From contig CANJGB010000003.1 of NCBI GenBank assembly GCA_947473805.1, positions 62,001 to 126,000 of the forward strand: a stretch of DNA of 64,000 nucleotides, written 5' to 3'. The DNA comes from Alphaproteobacteria bacterium. Its GTDB lineage: Bacteria > Pseudomonadota > Alphaproteobacteria > Ferrovibrionales > Ferrovibrionaceae. Below the pieces are notes generated by a model that did not search any database, had not been told where the DNA came from, and saw nothing but the letters and a program-made list of their open reading frames with translations. Below, one piece after another: positions 1 to 8,356 of this stretch (positions are counted from its first letter, which is position 1; the number at the start of each line of letters is the position of its first letter). The position numbers were made by a program, and so were the translations under genes.

Positions 1-16
1 TTCTGGGAGGGCCGGC

Positions 17-1153
17 ATGTTCCCGCGCACCATCTATACCGAAGAGCACGAACTGTTCCGCGACAACGTGCGCAAGTTCCTCGAGCGCGAGATCGCGCCG
101 CACCATGCGAAATGGGAGGAAGACGGTATCGTGTCGCGCGAGGCGTGGCGCGCGGCCGGTGCGCAGGGCCTGCTCTGCTCCTCGATGCCCGAGGAATATG
201 GCGGCCAGGGCGTGGACCGCAAATATTCGGCCATCGTCATGGAAGAGCAGATGTACATGGGCCTCACCGGCCTCGGCTGGGGTCTGCATTCCGAAATCGT
301 CGCGCCCTATATTCTCAACTACGGCAGCGATGCGCAGAAGCGCGAATGGTTGCCGAAAATGGCGACCGGCGAACTGATCGGCGCCATCGCGATGACGGAA
401 CCCGGCGCGGGCTCCGATCTGCAGGGCGTGCGCACGACGGCGGTGCGCGACGGCGACGACTACATCATCAATGGCCAGAAGACCTTCATCACCAACGGCC
501 AGAACGCCGACCTGGTTGTGCTGGTGACCAAGACCGACCCCAAGGCCGGCGCCAAGGGCACGACCCTGTTCGTGGTCGAGGCGACGCGCAAGGGCTTCAC
601 CAAGGGCCGCAACCTGCACAAGGTCGGCATGAAGGCGCAGGACACGTCCGAACTGTTCTTCGCCGATGTGCGCGTGCCGGCGGCCAACCGCCTTGGCGCC
701 GAAGGCCAGGGCTTCGTCATGCTGATGCAGGAACTGCCGTGGGAGCGGTTGCAGATCGCGATCAACGCGGTGGCCGCGTGCGAGGCGGCGCTGCAGCAGA
801 CGGTCGCCTATACCAAAGACCGCAAGGCCTTTGGCAAGAGCATTGCCGATTTCCAGAACACCCGCTTCACGCTGGCCGAGGTGAAGACCGAGGTGCAGAT
901 CGCCCGCGTGTTCGTGGACAAGTGCCTTGAGCTGCTGGTGCAGGGAAAGCTCGACGCCACCGACGCCGCAATGGCCAAGTGGTGGACGACCGACCTGCAG
1001 GGCAAGGTGCTGGACCGCTGCGTGCAGATGCACGGCGGCTACGGCTTCATGTGGGAATACCCCGTCGCCCGCGCCTGGGCCGACGCCCGCGTGCAGCGCA
1101 TCTACGGCGGCACCAACGAGATCATGAAAGAACTGATCGGCCGGTCGCTGTAG
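17..1153 (+). CDS. Acyl-CoA dehydrogenase family protein (LCAD/isovaleryl-CoA DH-like)
   Basis: This 378-residue flavoprotein should oxidise an acyl-CoA thioester to the 2-enoyl-CoA, passing electrons to ETF. The length is normal for the family. The FAD/substrate signature MTEPGAGSD lies near residues 126-134, and the C-terminal FAD-contact motif [12 protein letters not shown] is present. The short-chain/medium-chain catalytic Glu of YEGT is Gly here. The motif LPWERLQIA around E243 instead matches the place where long-chain and isovaleryl-CoA dehydrogenases keep their catalytic Glu, so the active site is probably intact but of that type. The ATG is preceded by a GGGAGGG ribosome site. The gene upstream lies outside the window, and the gene downstream is convergent. 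The exact substrate cannot be read from sequence. Confidence 0.93.
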   Translation: MFPRTIYTEEHELFRDNVRKFLEREIAPHHAKWEEDGIVSREAWRAAGAQGLLCSSMPEEYGGQGVDRKYSAIVMEEQMYMGLTGLGWGLHSEIVAPYILNYGSDAQKREWLPKMATGELIGAIAMTEPGAGSDLQGVRTTAVRDGDDYIINGQKTFITNGQNADLVVLVTKTDPKAGAKGTTLFVVEATRKGFTKGRNLHKVGMKAQDTSELFFADVRVPAANRLGAEGQGFVMLMQELPWERLQIAINAVAACEAALQQTVAYTKDRKAFGKSIADFQNTRFTLAEVKTEVQIARVFVDKCLELLVQGKLDATDAAMAKWWTTDLQGKVLDRCVQMHGGYGFMWEYPVARAWADARVQRIYGGTNEIMKELIGRSL

Positions 1154-1172
1154 GCGCGGCTGTTTCAGTCAG

Positions 1173-1251
1173 CCTCATCCTGGGTCCGTCGAAGGGTGAG
1201 GCTGCCGCCCCAACAGTGCCCCCCTCATGCTTCGACAAGCTCAGCATGAGG
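1173..1251. repeat. Two REP-like palindromic units
   Basis: The unit at 1223-1251 has arms CCTCATGC and GCATGAGG around a core reading TTCGACAAGCTCA. A decayed relative lies at 1173-1201 with arms CCTCATCC and GGGTGAGG and a core containing GTCGAAG. Dispersed repeats of this general type, a hairpin with a GCTTCGACAAGCTCAGC-like centre, are common between genes in alphaproteobacteria. Transcribed from either side the unit forms a hairpin and could slow convergent transcripts. Confidence 0.7.
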
Positions 1252-1480
1252 AATGACGGGCAGGAAAATAGGAAAAAATACGTTACAATTCTTGCGGGTG
1301 ATGCTACACGTATACCGCGTTCCCTAATCTGGTGAATCTGTCGATATCGCACTGCCTTTCCTGAAGAAAGGCGGCACTCGTTGCGTGTCTGCTGTCTCCA
1401 CCGAATGCGGTTTGCCGGCGACAGCGCAAGGCGTGTTCTGTTCTGCGCAAGGGTGCGCAATGGCGTGTCGGTATCGCAAA

Positions 1481-1530
1481 AATAAGGACCAGTAAGCTCC
1501 CATAAGCCCTGATAAGGACCAATAAGGACC
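1481..1530. repeat. Five-copy 10-bp tandem repeat (aataaggacc type)
   Basis: Read in steps of ten, the sequence is aataaggacc, agtaagctcc, cataagccct, gataaggacc, aataaggacc. The first and last copies are identical and the middle copies diverge at two to four positions. The period equals about one helical turn. The array sits just beyond the stop of the AEC transporter gene, in a spacer between convergent genes, so it is not a promoter of either annotated neighbour. Confidence 0.75.
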
Positions 1531-1586
1531 CCGTCCCGCCTCGTACTCAACGATTTCAACGGCTTGCGCGCGGGCCGGAAATTTTT

Positions 1587-2519
1587 TTACGGCGCGAACA
1601 CAGCCAGCACGGCCGAAACCGTGACCACCGCGCAGATGGTCGAGAACAAAATCGCCGAGGACGTGCGCTCGACATAGACGTCATAGGCACGCGCCATGAT
1701 GAACACGTTGGTGGCGATGGGCAGGCTGGCCTCGATCACCGCGACGGCGCGGAGCAGCGGGTCGAGGCCGATCAGCGTCGCGATGCCGAACGCCAGCAGC
1801 GGATGCAGCAGCAGCTTGCACGCGCTCATCAGCGCCAGTTCGGGGAAGCCCGCCGAGAGCGGCCGCCCCACCAGCGTGGCGCCCAGCGCAAAAAGCGCAC
1901 AGGGCGCTGCCGCATTGGCCAGCAGATTGCCGAACGCGGCCACCGGCGCGGGCAGCGGCAGGTGGAGGCCGCCCCAGAGTAGGCCCAGCGCGGTCGCGAT
2001 GATCAGCGGGTTGCGCGCGACCGCGAGGGCCACCGCGCGCAGGATGCCGCTGGCCGAGGCGTGCCGGCCGCCGCCAATCTGGATCATCGCCGTCACCAGC
2101 GGCAGCAGCAGCACATGGTCGAACACGATGACCATGACCGCCGGCAGCACGACCTTCTCGCCGAACACCGCCAGGATGATGGGCAGGCCCATATAGCCGA
2201 CATTGCCGAACGCCGCCGCCATGCCCTGGATGCCGCTGATATCCAGCCTGGAGCGGAACAGCAGGCGGCCCGCGATCACGCAGACGGCAAACGAGATCAG
2301 CCCGGCGCCGGAATAGGCCAGCACAAAGCCCCAGTCGAAATCGGCACCGATCGAGGCATCGGCCATTTTCATGAACAGCATGCCGGGCAAGGCGAAGCGG
2401 AACACGAAGGCGTTGAGGCCCGCCGCGGCGGCGGGCGGCAATATGCCGTAATGGCCGGCGGCGAAGCCGGTGCCGATCAGGGCGAAGAAGGGCAGCGAGA
2501 TGTTGAGGAGGGTTTCCAC
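1587..2519 (-). CDS. AEC (auxin efflux carrier) family transporter
   Basis: This 310-residue inner-membrane protein belongs to the AEC/malonate-auxin carrier family. It is made almost entirely of hydrophobic segments in two halves, with the family-typical GNVGYMGLPI near residues 105-114 and a second helix-breaking region SLPIATNVFIMA near residues 266-277. Such proteins export or exchange small organic acids. The substrate here is unknown. The start is GTG without a convincing ribosome site, and homologues begin at a similar place. It is a single gene, divergent from the SCP2-like gene and convergent with the acyl-CoA dehydrogenase. Confidence 0.88.
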   Translation of the reverse strand: METLLNISLPFFALIGTGFAAGHYGILPPAAAAGLNAFVFRFALPGMLFMKMADASIGADFDWGFVLAYSGAGLISFAVCVIAGRLLFRSRLDISGIQGMAAAFGNVGYMGLPIILAVFGEKVVLPAVMVIVFDHVLLLPLVTAMIQIGGGRHASASGILRAVALAVARNPLIIATALGLLWGGLHLPLPAPVAAFGNLLANAAAPCALFALGATLVGRPLSAGFPELALMSACKLLLHPLLAFGIATLIGLDPLLRAVAVIEASLPIATNVFIMARAYDVYVERTSSAILFSTICAVVTVSAVLAVFAP

Positions 2520-2599
2520 GGACCGGCCGGCACTTGCGATTGACAGCAGCCTGGGCCGCGCCTACCTAAATATCAATACACGAACGACTCAGTCTGGGG

Positions 2600-2905
2600 A
2601 TGGAAATGACGCTCGATGAAATCACCGAAGGCATGCGCAAGCGCGTTGGCGCCGATTCCGGCCTGGACGCCACGGTGAAGTTCGATTTCGGCGCCGACGG
2701 CATCATCTTCCTCGACGGCAAGTCCGCGCCCAACACGGTCACCAACGAGGACAAGGACGCCGATTGCACCATCGGCATCAAGCTGGCGGATTTCGAGAAG
2801 CTGGTCGCCGGCGACCTCGACCCCACCACCGCCTTCATGCTGGGCAAGCTGAAGGTCAGCGGCAGCATGGGTGTGGCGATGAAACTGTCGTCGGTGCTCG
2901 GCTAG
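2600..2905 (+). CDS. SCP2 sterol-binding domain protein
   Basis: This 101-residue cytoplasmic protein is a stand-alone SCP2 domain, the fold that binds lipids or acyl-CoA in a hydrophobic tunnel. The pattern of a charged early strand, the DCTIGIKLADFEKLVAGDLDP segment and the closing GKLKVSGSMGVAMKLSS helix fits the family well. The ATG at 2600 is used here. An in-frame ATG two codons later (2606) is also possible because the GGGGA ribosome site is close. Bacterial single-domain SCP2 proteins are often near lipid or fatty-acid genes, and the acyl-CoA dehydrogenase nearby agrees. The exact ligand is unknown. Confidence 0.9.
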   Translation: MEMTLDEITEGMRKRVGADSGLDATVKFDFGADGIIFLDGKSAPNTVTNEDKDADCTIGIKLADFEKLVAGDLDPTTAFMLGKLKVSGSMGVAMKLSSVLG

Positions 2906-2908
2906 GCG

Positions 2909-3418
2909 CTATTTCACGCTGGCGTCGAGTTTCGCCAGCCAGGCCTCGACCCGCCGCATGTTGACGCCGAAATCGCGCCGCCCGTAGCGCGAGCGGCTGT
3001 ACACCGCCAGCGTCGACCGCGCCGCGTCGAGCGGCAGCGCCTCGACCGTCACCGTGTCGGGAAAGCGGAACAGTTTCGAGCGCTGGATCACCTCGAAGCG
3101 CAGGCCGCCATCGGCCTCGCCGCGCCACTCGATGCGCGGCTCGCCCTGGATGGCGGCCCTGAACCGCTGCGCCAGTTCGCCGGCCGGGCGGTCGTACACC
3201 GGCGCGATGCGCTGCGGCGTCGCATGGGGCGTGAAGCCCTGCGGCGCGACCAGATACTCGTTCGCTTTCCACTTGCTTAAGGTGACGGTGCGGATGTCGA
3301 TCATCGGCTCTTCTGTGTGGGTCACGGCATCGACCAGCGGGATCAGCCATAGCGGTGTCGACAGCGCGACGAGCGCGAGCACTGCCATTATCTGGATAAG
3401 CCGCCGCCACCAGGCCAT
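2909..3418 (-). CDS. DUF1499 family protein
   Basis: This 169-residue protein has one N-terminal membrane segment (about residues 8-28) followed by a soluble domain presumed periplasmic. The segments reminiscent of DUF1499 are the GEPRIEWRGEADGGLRFEVIQRSKLFRFPDTVTVE block and the RSRYGRRDFGVNMRRVEAWL tail. The function of DUF1499 is not established. The gene is convergent with the SCP2 gene, with three bases between the two stop codons. Confidence 0.82.
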   Translation of the reverse strand: MAWWRRLIQIMAVLALVALSTPLWLIPLVDAVTHTEEPMIDIRTVTLSKWKANEYLVAPQGFTPHATPQRIAPVYDRPAGELAQRFRAAIQGEPRIEWRGEADGGLRFEVIQRSKLFRFPDTVTVEALPLDAARSTLAVYSRSRYGRRDFGVNMRRVEAWLAKLDASVK

Positions 3419-3502
3419 CAGCGTCGTCCGTCGGTACTTTCGCCTTTACCCTACACGCATTGGGGCAATAATGGCGACCGCATAAGAAGCGGGGGAAACA
3501 AA

Positions 3503-4291
3503 GTGAGCGACACGATCATCTGGATCACCGGCGCGTCCGAGGGTATCGGCGCCAGCCTGGCGGATAATTGCCCCTATCCCGATGCGCGCATCATCAGCCT
3601 GTCGCGGCGCAAGCACCCCAAATATGAAACCGTGCAGATCGACCTCACCGATCCCGCCAGCTGGGACGTTGTGCGCGAGCACGTGACGAAGGAACTCGCC
3701 GCCTTCAAGGGCAAGCGGGCTTTGTTCATCCAGAATGCCTATTCGTCCGACGCCCATGGCCCGCTGCGCGGCACTGATCCCGTCGTGCACCAGAAGGCGG
3801 TGCTGGCCAATGTTGCCGCGCCCTTGGTGATGGGAGAGATCTTCCTGCGCGCGGTGAAGCCGGATTACGAGGCCGGTCTCGTGCTGATGTCGGCGGGTGC
3901 GGCCGTATGGTGCCTGCCGGGCCTCAGCGCCTATGGCCCCGGCAAGATCGCGCTCGAGCACTGGGCGCAGATCATGGACCGCGAGATGCGCGACGAGCCG
4001 GCACCCCGTCCCTGGGTGGTGGCGATCCGCGCCGGCGGCACCGCGACGGGCCCGGTGCTGCGCACGGCCGAGAAGGCCGGCAACATGGCCCAGGCCAACC
4101 ATATCCGCGAGAATTTGAAGAACCGCCTGACGCCCGATGCCGCCGCGAAGCACATCTGGGCCGCCCTGCCGCCGCCGCCGGGCATCTCGCTCATCTCGTT
4201 CGGCGACGAGCCGACCGACCCGGAATACCAGTTCGACCATGCGCGCATGAAGCGCGTCGTCGTGCCCGGCTGGCGACTCGTTTACCGCTAG
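3503..4291 (+). CDS. SDR family NAD(P)-dependent oxidoreductase
   Basis: This 262-residue classical short-chain dehydrogenase/reductase carries the dinucleotide motif TGASEGIGASLA at residues 10-21 and the catalytic YGPGK (YxxxK) near residue 147 with a Ser about 13 residues earlier. The start is GTG with a GGGGGAAA ribosome site. The substrate is unknown, and the C-terminal segment is that of a generic SDR. The stop codon overlaps the stop of the convergent CobW-family gene by four bases (CTAG). Confidence 0.9.
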   Translation: MSDTIIWITGASEGIGASLADNCPYPDARIISLSRRKHPKYETVQIDLTDPASWDVVREHVTKELAAFKGKRALFIQNAYSSDAHGPLRGTDPVVHQKAVLANVAAPLVMGEIFLRAVKPDYEAGLVLMSAGAAVWCLPGLSAYGPGKIALEHWAQIMDREMRDEPAPRPWVVAIRAGGTATGPVLRTAEKAGNMAQANHIRENLKNRLTPDAAAKHIWAALPPPPGISLISFGDEPTDPEYQFDHARMKRVVVPGWRLVYR

Positions 4292-5364
4292 GCGGCGGGC
4301 TGCGCCGCCTGGATCGAGTTCAGGGTTTCCTCGATCAGCTCGCGGCCGACATCGCGGGTGATGAACACGATGCGCGAGCGGCGGTCGGCGTCGGGCCAGG
4401 CCGGCAGCGTGGCCGGCGGGTGGAACAGGTGCTGCACGCCATGCACCGCCACCGGCTTGTCGAGGCCCTTCACATTCAGGATGCCTTTCACCCGCAGCAG
4501 GTCGGCGCCGCGATAGGCGGCCAGCAGGTCCAGCCAGGTGGCGACCGTCTCCCACTCGAAAGGCGCGTCATAGGTCAGGCAGAACGCGCGGATATGGTCG
4601 TCATGGCGGTTGACGTCATCGGCTGATTGTTCGTGATGGTGATGGTCATGACCGTGATCGTGATGATGGTCGTGGTCGTGCGGTTCGAAGGCTTCCGCGT
4701 TCAGCCAGTTCTGCACGTCGGCGGTCTTGGTCAGCGGGTCGTACAGCTGGGCGCGCAGCAGCACGTCAGGATCGATCTCGCCACCGGCGGCCAGCAGGAT
4801 CGGCGCACCGGGGTTCAGGCGGTTCAGGCGCTGGCGCAGCATGGTCACGGCCTGCGGCTTCGCCAGGTCGGTCTTGGTCAGGACGATGCGGTCGGCCATG
4901 GCGGCCTGCTTCACTGCCTCGATCTGCTTGTCCAGCGTGTTCCAGCCGTTCACCGCATCGACCGTGGTGACGACGCTGTCGAGGCGGAAGCGTGTCGCCA
5001 GCAGCGGTTCGGTCATCAGCAGGTGGATGATTGGCGCCGGGTCGGCCAGGCCCGTGGTCTCGATCACCAGCCGCTGGAACGGCGGCACGTCCTTGTGGTC
5101 GCGCTTGACCGCCAGGTCCCACATGGTCTGGGTCAGGTCGCTCTTGACCGTGCAGCACAAACAGCCGGAATCGAGCAGCACGGTATTGCCGTCGACCTGT
5201 TCGATCAGCACGTTGTCGATGCCGACCTCGCCGAACTCGTTGACGATGACGGCGGTCTCGCCCATCGCCGGATGCTTCAGCAGCCGGTTCAGCAGCGTGG
5301 TCTTGCCGGAGCCGAGAAAGCCGGTCAGCAGGGTGACGGGCAGGCGGGGAGTGGGGTCGCTCAT
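4288..5364 (-). CDS. CobW/COG0523 family GTP-binding metallochaperone
   Basis: This 358-residue G3E GTPase should load or traffic a metal, most often zinc or cobalt. The Walker A GFLGSGKTT is near the N-terminus. The CxCC metal site of the family is present as SGCLCCTVKSDL, Walker B is VIETTGLADP, and the base-specificity motif is LTKTDL. A long histidine-rich loop, with runs such as HDHDHHHDHGHDHHHH, precedes the C-terminal CobW domain and is typical of zinc-responsive members. The chosen ATG (MSDPTPRL) removes 14 non-conserved residues from the longest ORF. It follows the PPK2 gene by 16 bases on the same strand, so the two are probably cotranscribed. No zinc-responsive operator was recognised. 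Confidence 0.92.
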   Translation of the reverse strand: MSDPTPRLPVTLLTGFLGSGKTTLLNRLLKHPAMGETAVIVNEFGEVGIDNVLIEQVDGNTVLLDSGCLCCTVKSDLTQTMWDLAVKRDHKDVPPFQRLVIETTGLADPAPIIHLLMTEPLLATRFRLDSVVTTVDAVNGWNTLDKQIEAVKQAAMADRIVLTKTDLAKPQAVTMLRQRLNRLNPGAPILLAAGGEIDPDVLLRAQLYDPLTKTADVQNWLNAEAFEPHDHDHHHDHGHDHHHHEQSADDVNRHDDHIRAFCLTYDAPFEWETVATWLDLLAAYRGADLLRVKGILNVKGLDKPVAVHGVQHLFHPPATLPAWPDADRRSRIVFITRDVGRELIEETLNSIQAAQPAA

Positions 5365-5380
5365 GGCCGCATAATGCCTG

Positions 5381-6169
5381 TTAGCGCGGCAGTTTTTCCA
5401 CTGCACGTTTGATGGCGGGGTTCACCTTCGGCGGGCTAAGGTCGATGCCCCTGCCGAGAGCGTCGGTAACGATGCGCAGCACCTGCAGGCGCGCCATCCA
5501 CTTGTGCTCGCCCGAAACCAGGTGCCAGCGTGCGCGGTCGGTGTGGGTTCGCTTGAACATTTCGTCGATGGCTTCGGCGTAGGCCGGGCGCATCTCCCGA
5601 TTGCGGAAGTCATCCATGGCCAGCTTCCAGCGCTTGTAGGGCACTTCCATCCGTTCGCGCAGCCGTTCGGCCTGGACCTTTGGCGACACGTGGATGAACA
5701 GCTTTATGATGCGCACGCCGTCATCGGCCAGGGTGCGCTCGAACTCGTTGATCTCGCGATAGGCCCGCTTCCAGGCTTCCTTCGGGGTCAGATTCTCCAC
5801 CCGCTCGACCAGCACGCGCCCGTACCACGAGCGGTCGAAGATCGCGATCGATCCGGCCTCGGGCAGGCGGGTCCAGAACCGGTGCAGGTAGTGGATGCTC
5901 TTCTCCGCCTCGCTTGGCCGCGCAATTGGCCAGACTTTCACGGCGCGCGGGTCCAGGGCCTCGGTCAGGCGGCGGATCGCGCCGCCCTTGCCGGCGGCAT
6001 CCCAGCCCTCGAACGCGATGATGGCGCGGCGCCGCTGGAGAAAATAGGCCTGCTGGATGCGCAGCATATCCAGTTGCAGCATGTTCAGTTCACGCTCGTA
6101 GTCCGCCTCTGCAGCCAGTTCGCTGCTGAGATCGCAATCCGCCAGTCGCGGCATCTTATGCTTGGCCAT
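5381..6169 (-). CDS. ppk2: PPK2 family polyphosphate kinase
   Basis: This 262-residue kinase transfers phosphate between polyphosphate and nucleotides (ADP/GDP or AMP depending on subclass). Walker A is FEGWDAAGKGG, Walker B is FDRSWYGRVLVER, and a lid segment with basic residues follows. It is a one-domain protein of the usual length. The start chosen is the ATG with a GGGGAG ribosome site. The longer ORF adds over 120 residues with no resemblance to the family. It is upstream of, and probably cotranscribed with, the CobW GTPase gene. The subclass cannot be assigned safely from the sequence alone. Confidence 0.92.
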   Translation of the reverse strand: MAKHKMPRLADCDLSSELAAEADYERELNMLQLDMLRIQQAYFLQRRRAIIAFEGWDAAGKGGAIRRLTEALDPRAVKVWPIARPSEAEKSIHYLHRFWTRLPEAGSIAIFDRSWYGRVLVERVENLTPKEAWKRAYREINEFERTLADDGVRIIKLFIHVSPKVQAERLRERMEVPYKRWKLAMDDFRNREMRPAYAEAIDEMFKRTHTDRARWHLVSGEHKWMARLQVLRIVTDALGRGIDLSPPKVNPAIKRAVEKLPR

Positions 6170-6299
6170 GGCATCTCCCCGGTTGAACGCATGGTAACGA
6201 CCGGTCGGTCCGGCATGCTCATTAATTGTGTTATTGAGAATTACTTGCAATATAGCCGATGCCCATGCTATCCCGGACCGGTGAGGACGGGAGGCACCG

Positions 6300-6803
6300 A
6301 TGACGTTCCAGCAACTACTCGCCGCGCCATTGCCGGCTGCCGCCATGATCGACCAACTGCGCTTCGCCGAGCAGTTCCTGATCTGGTCGTACCGGTTCTG
6401 GGCCGAACACCCAAGCCGGCCGGCGACATTGTGGCCTGACCTGCGCACCGGCTTCGGCCTGATCGGCGCGGAGGACGCGGTGCTGCCGTTCGTCGATGCC
6501 ATGGAGTTGATCGCGGCGGCGCACCGCCGTCCGCTGACCATTCACTGCGTCACCTGCCGCCAGCTCGGCGACGACGAAATAAGCCTGAACGCGGTGCTGT
6601 TCAGCTTCCAGGCGCGGCAGTTCGACATCGGCGCGGGGCTCCTGGCCGACTTCCTGCCGCCATCGGCCGTGCGGCTGGTGGCCGCCCAGCTGTGCCTCGT
6701 GGCCTCGACCATGGTTGAGGCAGATATCCGCCTGCCGCCGCGGCTGATAAAGCCGCCGATCCGGGTGCTGTCATTCGGCCAGGGCCCGGCAATGCTGCAT
6801 TGA
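6300..6803 (+). CDS. Hypothetical protein
   Basis: I do not recognise this 167-residue protein. It has no signal peptide and no clear membrane segment. The sequence is mixed alpha-helical with a Cys pair (HCVTCRQLGDDE) near residue 83. The ATG follows a good GGGAGG ribosome site, and codon use matches the neighbours, so it is very likely real. The next gene, a TPR protein, begins 26 bases after its stop on the same strand. It is divergent from ppk2, and the AT-rich stretch at about 6220-6260 between them is the likely promoter region. Confidence 0.75.
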   Translation: MTFQQLLAAPLPAAAMIDQLRFAEQFLIWSYRFWAEHPSRPATLWPDLRTGFGLIGAEDAVLPFVDAMELIAAAHRRPLTIHCVTCRQLGDDEISLNAVLFSFQARQFDIGAGLLADFLPPSAVRLVAAQLCLVASTMVEADIRLPPRLIKPPIRVLSFGQGPAMLH

Positions 6804-6829
6804 GCAGGCCTATCGCCTAGATTGGCGCG

Positions 6830-7396
6830 GTGACGAACGCCCCTTCTGCCGACCACGCACAGATCTTTGCCGCCGCGCTGGCCCGCCACGATGCCGGCGA
6901 TTCCAACGGCGCCGAGAGTGGCTATCGCGCCGTCCTGGCGCTGGACGCGGACCATTTCGATGCACTGATCAATCTGGGCAATGTGCTGGCCGTGACCGGC
7001 CGCACGACGGAAGCCGCGGAACTTTATCGCCGCGCGGCCAAGACGATGCCCGGCCATCCGCTACCTGCCTACAACCTCGCCAAGCTCAATTTTGATTCCG
7101 GCGACTTCGCGACAGCGATGAAAATTCTCAACGCGGTGCCGGAGGATCGTCATATCGACGACACGCAGCTGCTGCTGGCCACCGCCGCGCTGCGCGCCGG
7201 CTATTCCGATGCCACCCGCGAGCTGATCGACACCGTGCTCGCAAGGACGCCTGAGTCCGCGCCGGCGCTGGAACTGCTGGGCCTGCTCGAAGAGGCGCTG
7301 GGCAATTACGGCCAGGCTGCCAACCTGTTCCGCCGCGTTCTGGACAGCGATCCAACCCGCCTGTCGGCATTGCGTCACCGCTCGCGCCTGCGCTAG
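6830..7396 (+). CDS. TPR protein, N-terminal part of a split TPR-sulfotransferase
   Basis: This 188-residue segment (GTG start) is a run of tetratricopeptide helices, for example AESGYRAVLALDADHFDALINLGNVLAVTGRTTEAAELYRRAAKTMP. It ends at a TAG at 7394-7396. The reading frame stays open across that TAG and continues without a gap into the sulfotransferase ORF at 7424. The joining residues FDRADDPDI are what TPR-sulfotransferases usually carry between their TPR and catalytic parts. I therefore read it as one 509-codon gene interrupted by a single amber codon. What is not known is whether the TAG is suppressed, a sequencing error, or a true inactivating mutation. Confidence 0.75.
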   Translation: MTNAPSADHAQIFAAALARHDAGDSNGAESGYRAVLALDADHFDALINLGNVLAVTGRTTEAAELYRRAAKTMPGHPLPAYNLAKLNFDSGDFATAMKILNAVPEDRHIDDTQLLLATAALRAGYSDATRELIDTVLARTPESAPALELLGLLEEALGNYGQAANLFRRVLDSDPTRLSALRHRSRLR

Positions 7397-7423
7397 TTCG
7401 ACCGCGCGGACGATCCCGACATC

Positions 7424-8356
7424 ATGCTGGCCGAGGCGGTACTGGAGGTGCCCGATGTGGATCAGGCGTCACGGCGGCACATGCACTTCATGCTGGCGCG
7501 CGCCTATGGCGAGGCCGGCGATGCGCTTCGCGCTGTTGCCGCGGCGGTCGCAGCGGCGGGGTCGGCGAAGAACCAGGACGACTTGGCGTTACGGCTCGAG
7601 GCAATGGCCGCCGCAATGAAGCTGAAGACAGGTGATGTCGGTCTCGCGGGCGCGGCGGGCGTGCGCCGGCCGGTCTTCCTGCTGGGCCTCCCCGGCAGCG
7701 GGCGACAGGCCGTGGACGCGGTGCTCAACGCCCATCCGCAAGCTGTCTTTGCGGGGGAATTACCGACGCTGGAGGAACTTGCGACACGCGAAGGGATGTA
7801 CCCCGGCAGTCTTGCGCAGCTCGACCCGGTACGCGCCGCAATCATCCGCGATGCGTACCTGCAGCGCCTGACCGATATCCCCAAGGTTGGCGCCTGCATC
7901 ATCGACGCCGGCGATAACCTCGTTCATCTGGGCCTTGTCGCGCGGCTATGGCCGAACGCACGGGTGGTGACGGTCGAGCGCGACCCGGCCGATACGGCGG
8001 TCGCCTCGTATCTATCTGGTATTGCCGAGCGGTTCGGCTGGGCGGCAGGTCCGGCGGAGCTCGGCCGCTATGTGGCGGCATGGCACGGCCTGCTGCGTCA
8101 CTGGCGCGAAGTGCTGCCGCTGAATTTCCATACGCTGCACTTCGACGAGATGAACCGGGAGCCGGAACAGGTCTTGCGCGGCCTCTTCAATTTTCTCGGC
8201 CTCGCCCCCAGCGACGAGGAGATCGATTTCAGCGACCAGGGCATGGCGGCGGGAACGCTCGAACATATGTTCGGCTACCGGCTGTCGCTGGAATGGCCTT
8301 CGGGCCTGGCGCATGGATACCGGGGCTTGTTGGCGCCCCTGTTTGCGACGCTTTAG
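7424..8356 (+). CDS. Sulfotransferase-like domain, C-terminal part of a split TPR-sulfotransferase
   Basis: These 310 residues contain a sulfotransferase-fold domain in the same frame as the TPR segment upstream. The PAPS-binding loop usually reads PRSGTT but here is PGSGRQ near residue 92. The usual DK-P-N of the core is DAGDN, while the LHLGL-like, RDP and DT motifs (ERDPADT) remain. The loss of these normally conserved loop residues suggests relaxed selection. The upstream amber codon points the same way. No ribosome site precedes the ATG at 7424, so independent translation is doubtful. The FecR gene on the other strand overlaps its 3' end by four bases. Confidence 0.7.
   Translation: MLAEAVLEVPDVDQASRRHMHFMLARAYGEAGDALRAVAAAVAAAGSAKNQDDLALRLEAMAAAMKLKTGDVGLAGAAGVRRPVFLLGLPGSGRQAVDAVLNAHPQAVFAGELPTLEELATREGMYPGSLAQLDPVRAAIIRDAYLQRLTDIPKVGACIIDAGDNLVHLGLVARLWPNARVVTVERDPADTAVASYLSGIAERFGWAAGPAELGRYVAAWHGLLRHWREVLPLNFHTLHFDEMNREPEQVLRGLFNFLGLAPSDEEIDFSDQGMAAGTLEHMFGYRLSLEWPSGLAHGYRGLLAPLFATL

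Larger units (their letters stand above)
1154..1586. other. Gene-free 433-bp intergenic region between convergent genes
   Basis: No ORF here looks like a gene on either strand. The region lies between the 3' ends of the acyl-CoA dehydrogenase and the AEC transporter, so it should need no promoter. It holds two REP-like hairpin units near its left end, a TGCGCA-AGGG-TGCGCA inverted repeat near 1444-1459, and a five-unit 10-bp tandem repeat at 1481-1530. Repeats occupy an unusually large share of a short spacer. Confidence 0.7.

Noticed and set aside
17-1153. Acyl-CoA dehydrogenase as a dead enzyme because YEGT is YGGT
   Set aside because: Long-chain and isovaleryl-CoA dehydrogenases keep the catalytic Glu in another helix, and E243 fits that position.
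4627-5412. Long forward ORF opposite the CobW gene
   Set aside because: It mirrors the His-rich segment and the CobW domain on the other strand. The CobW frame has clear motifs.
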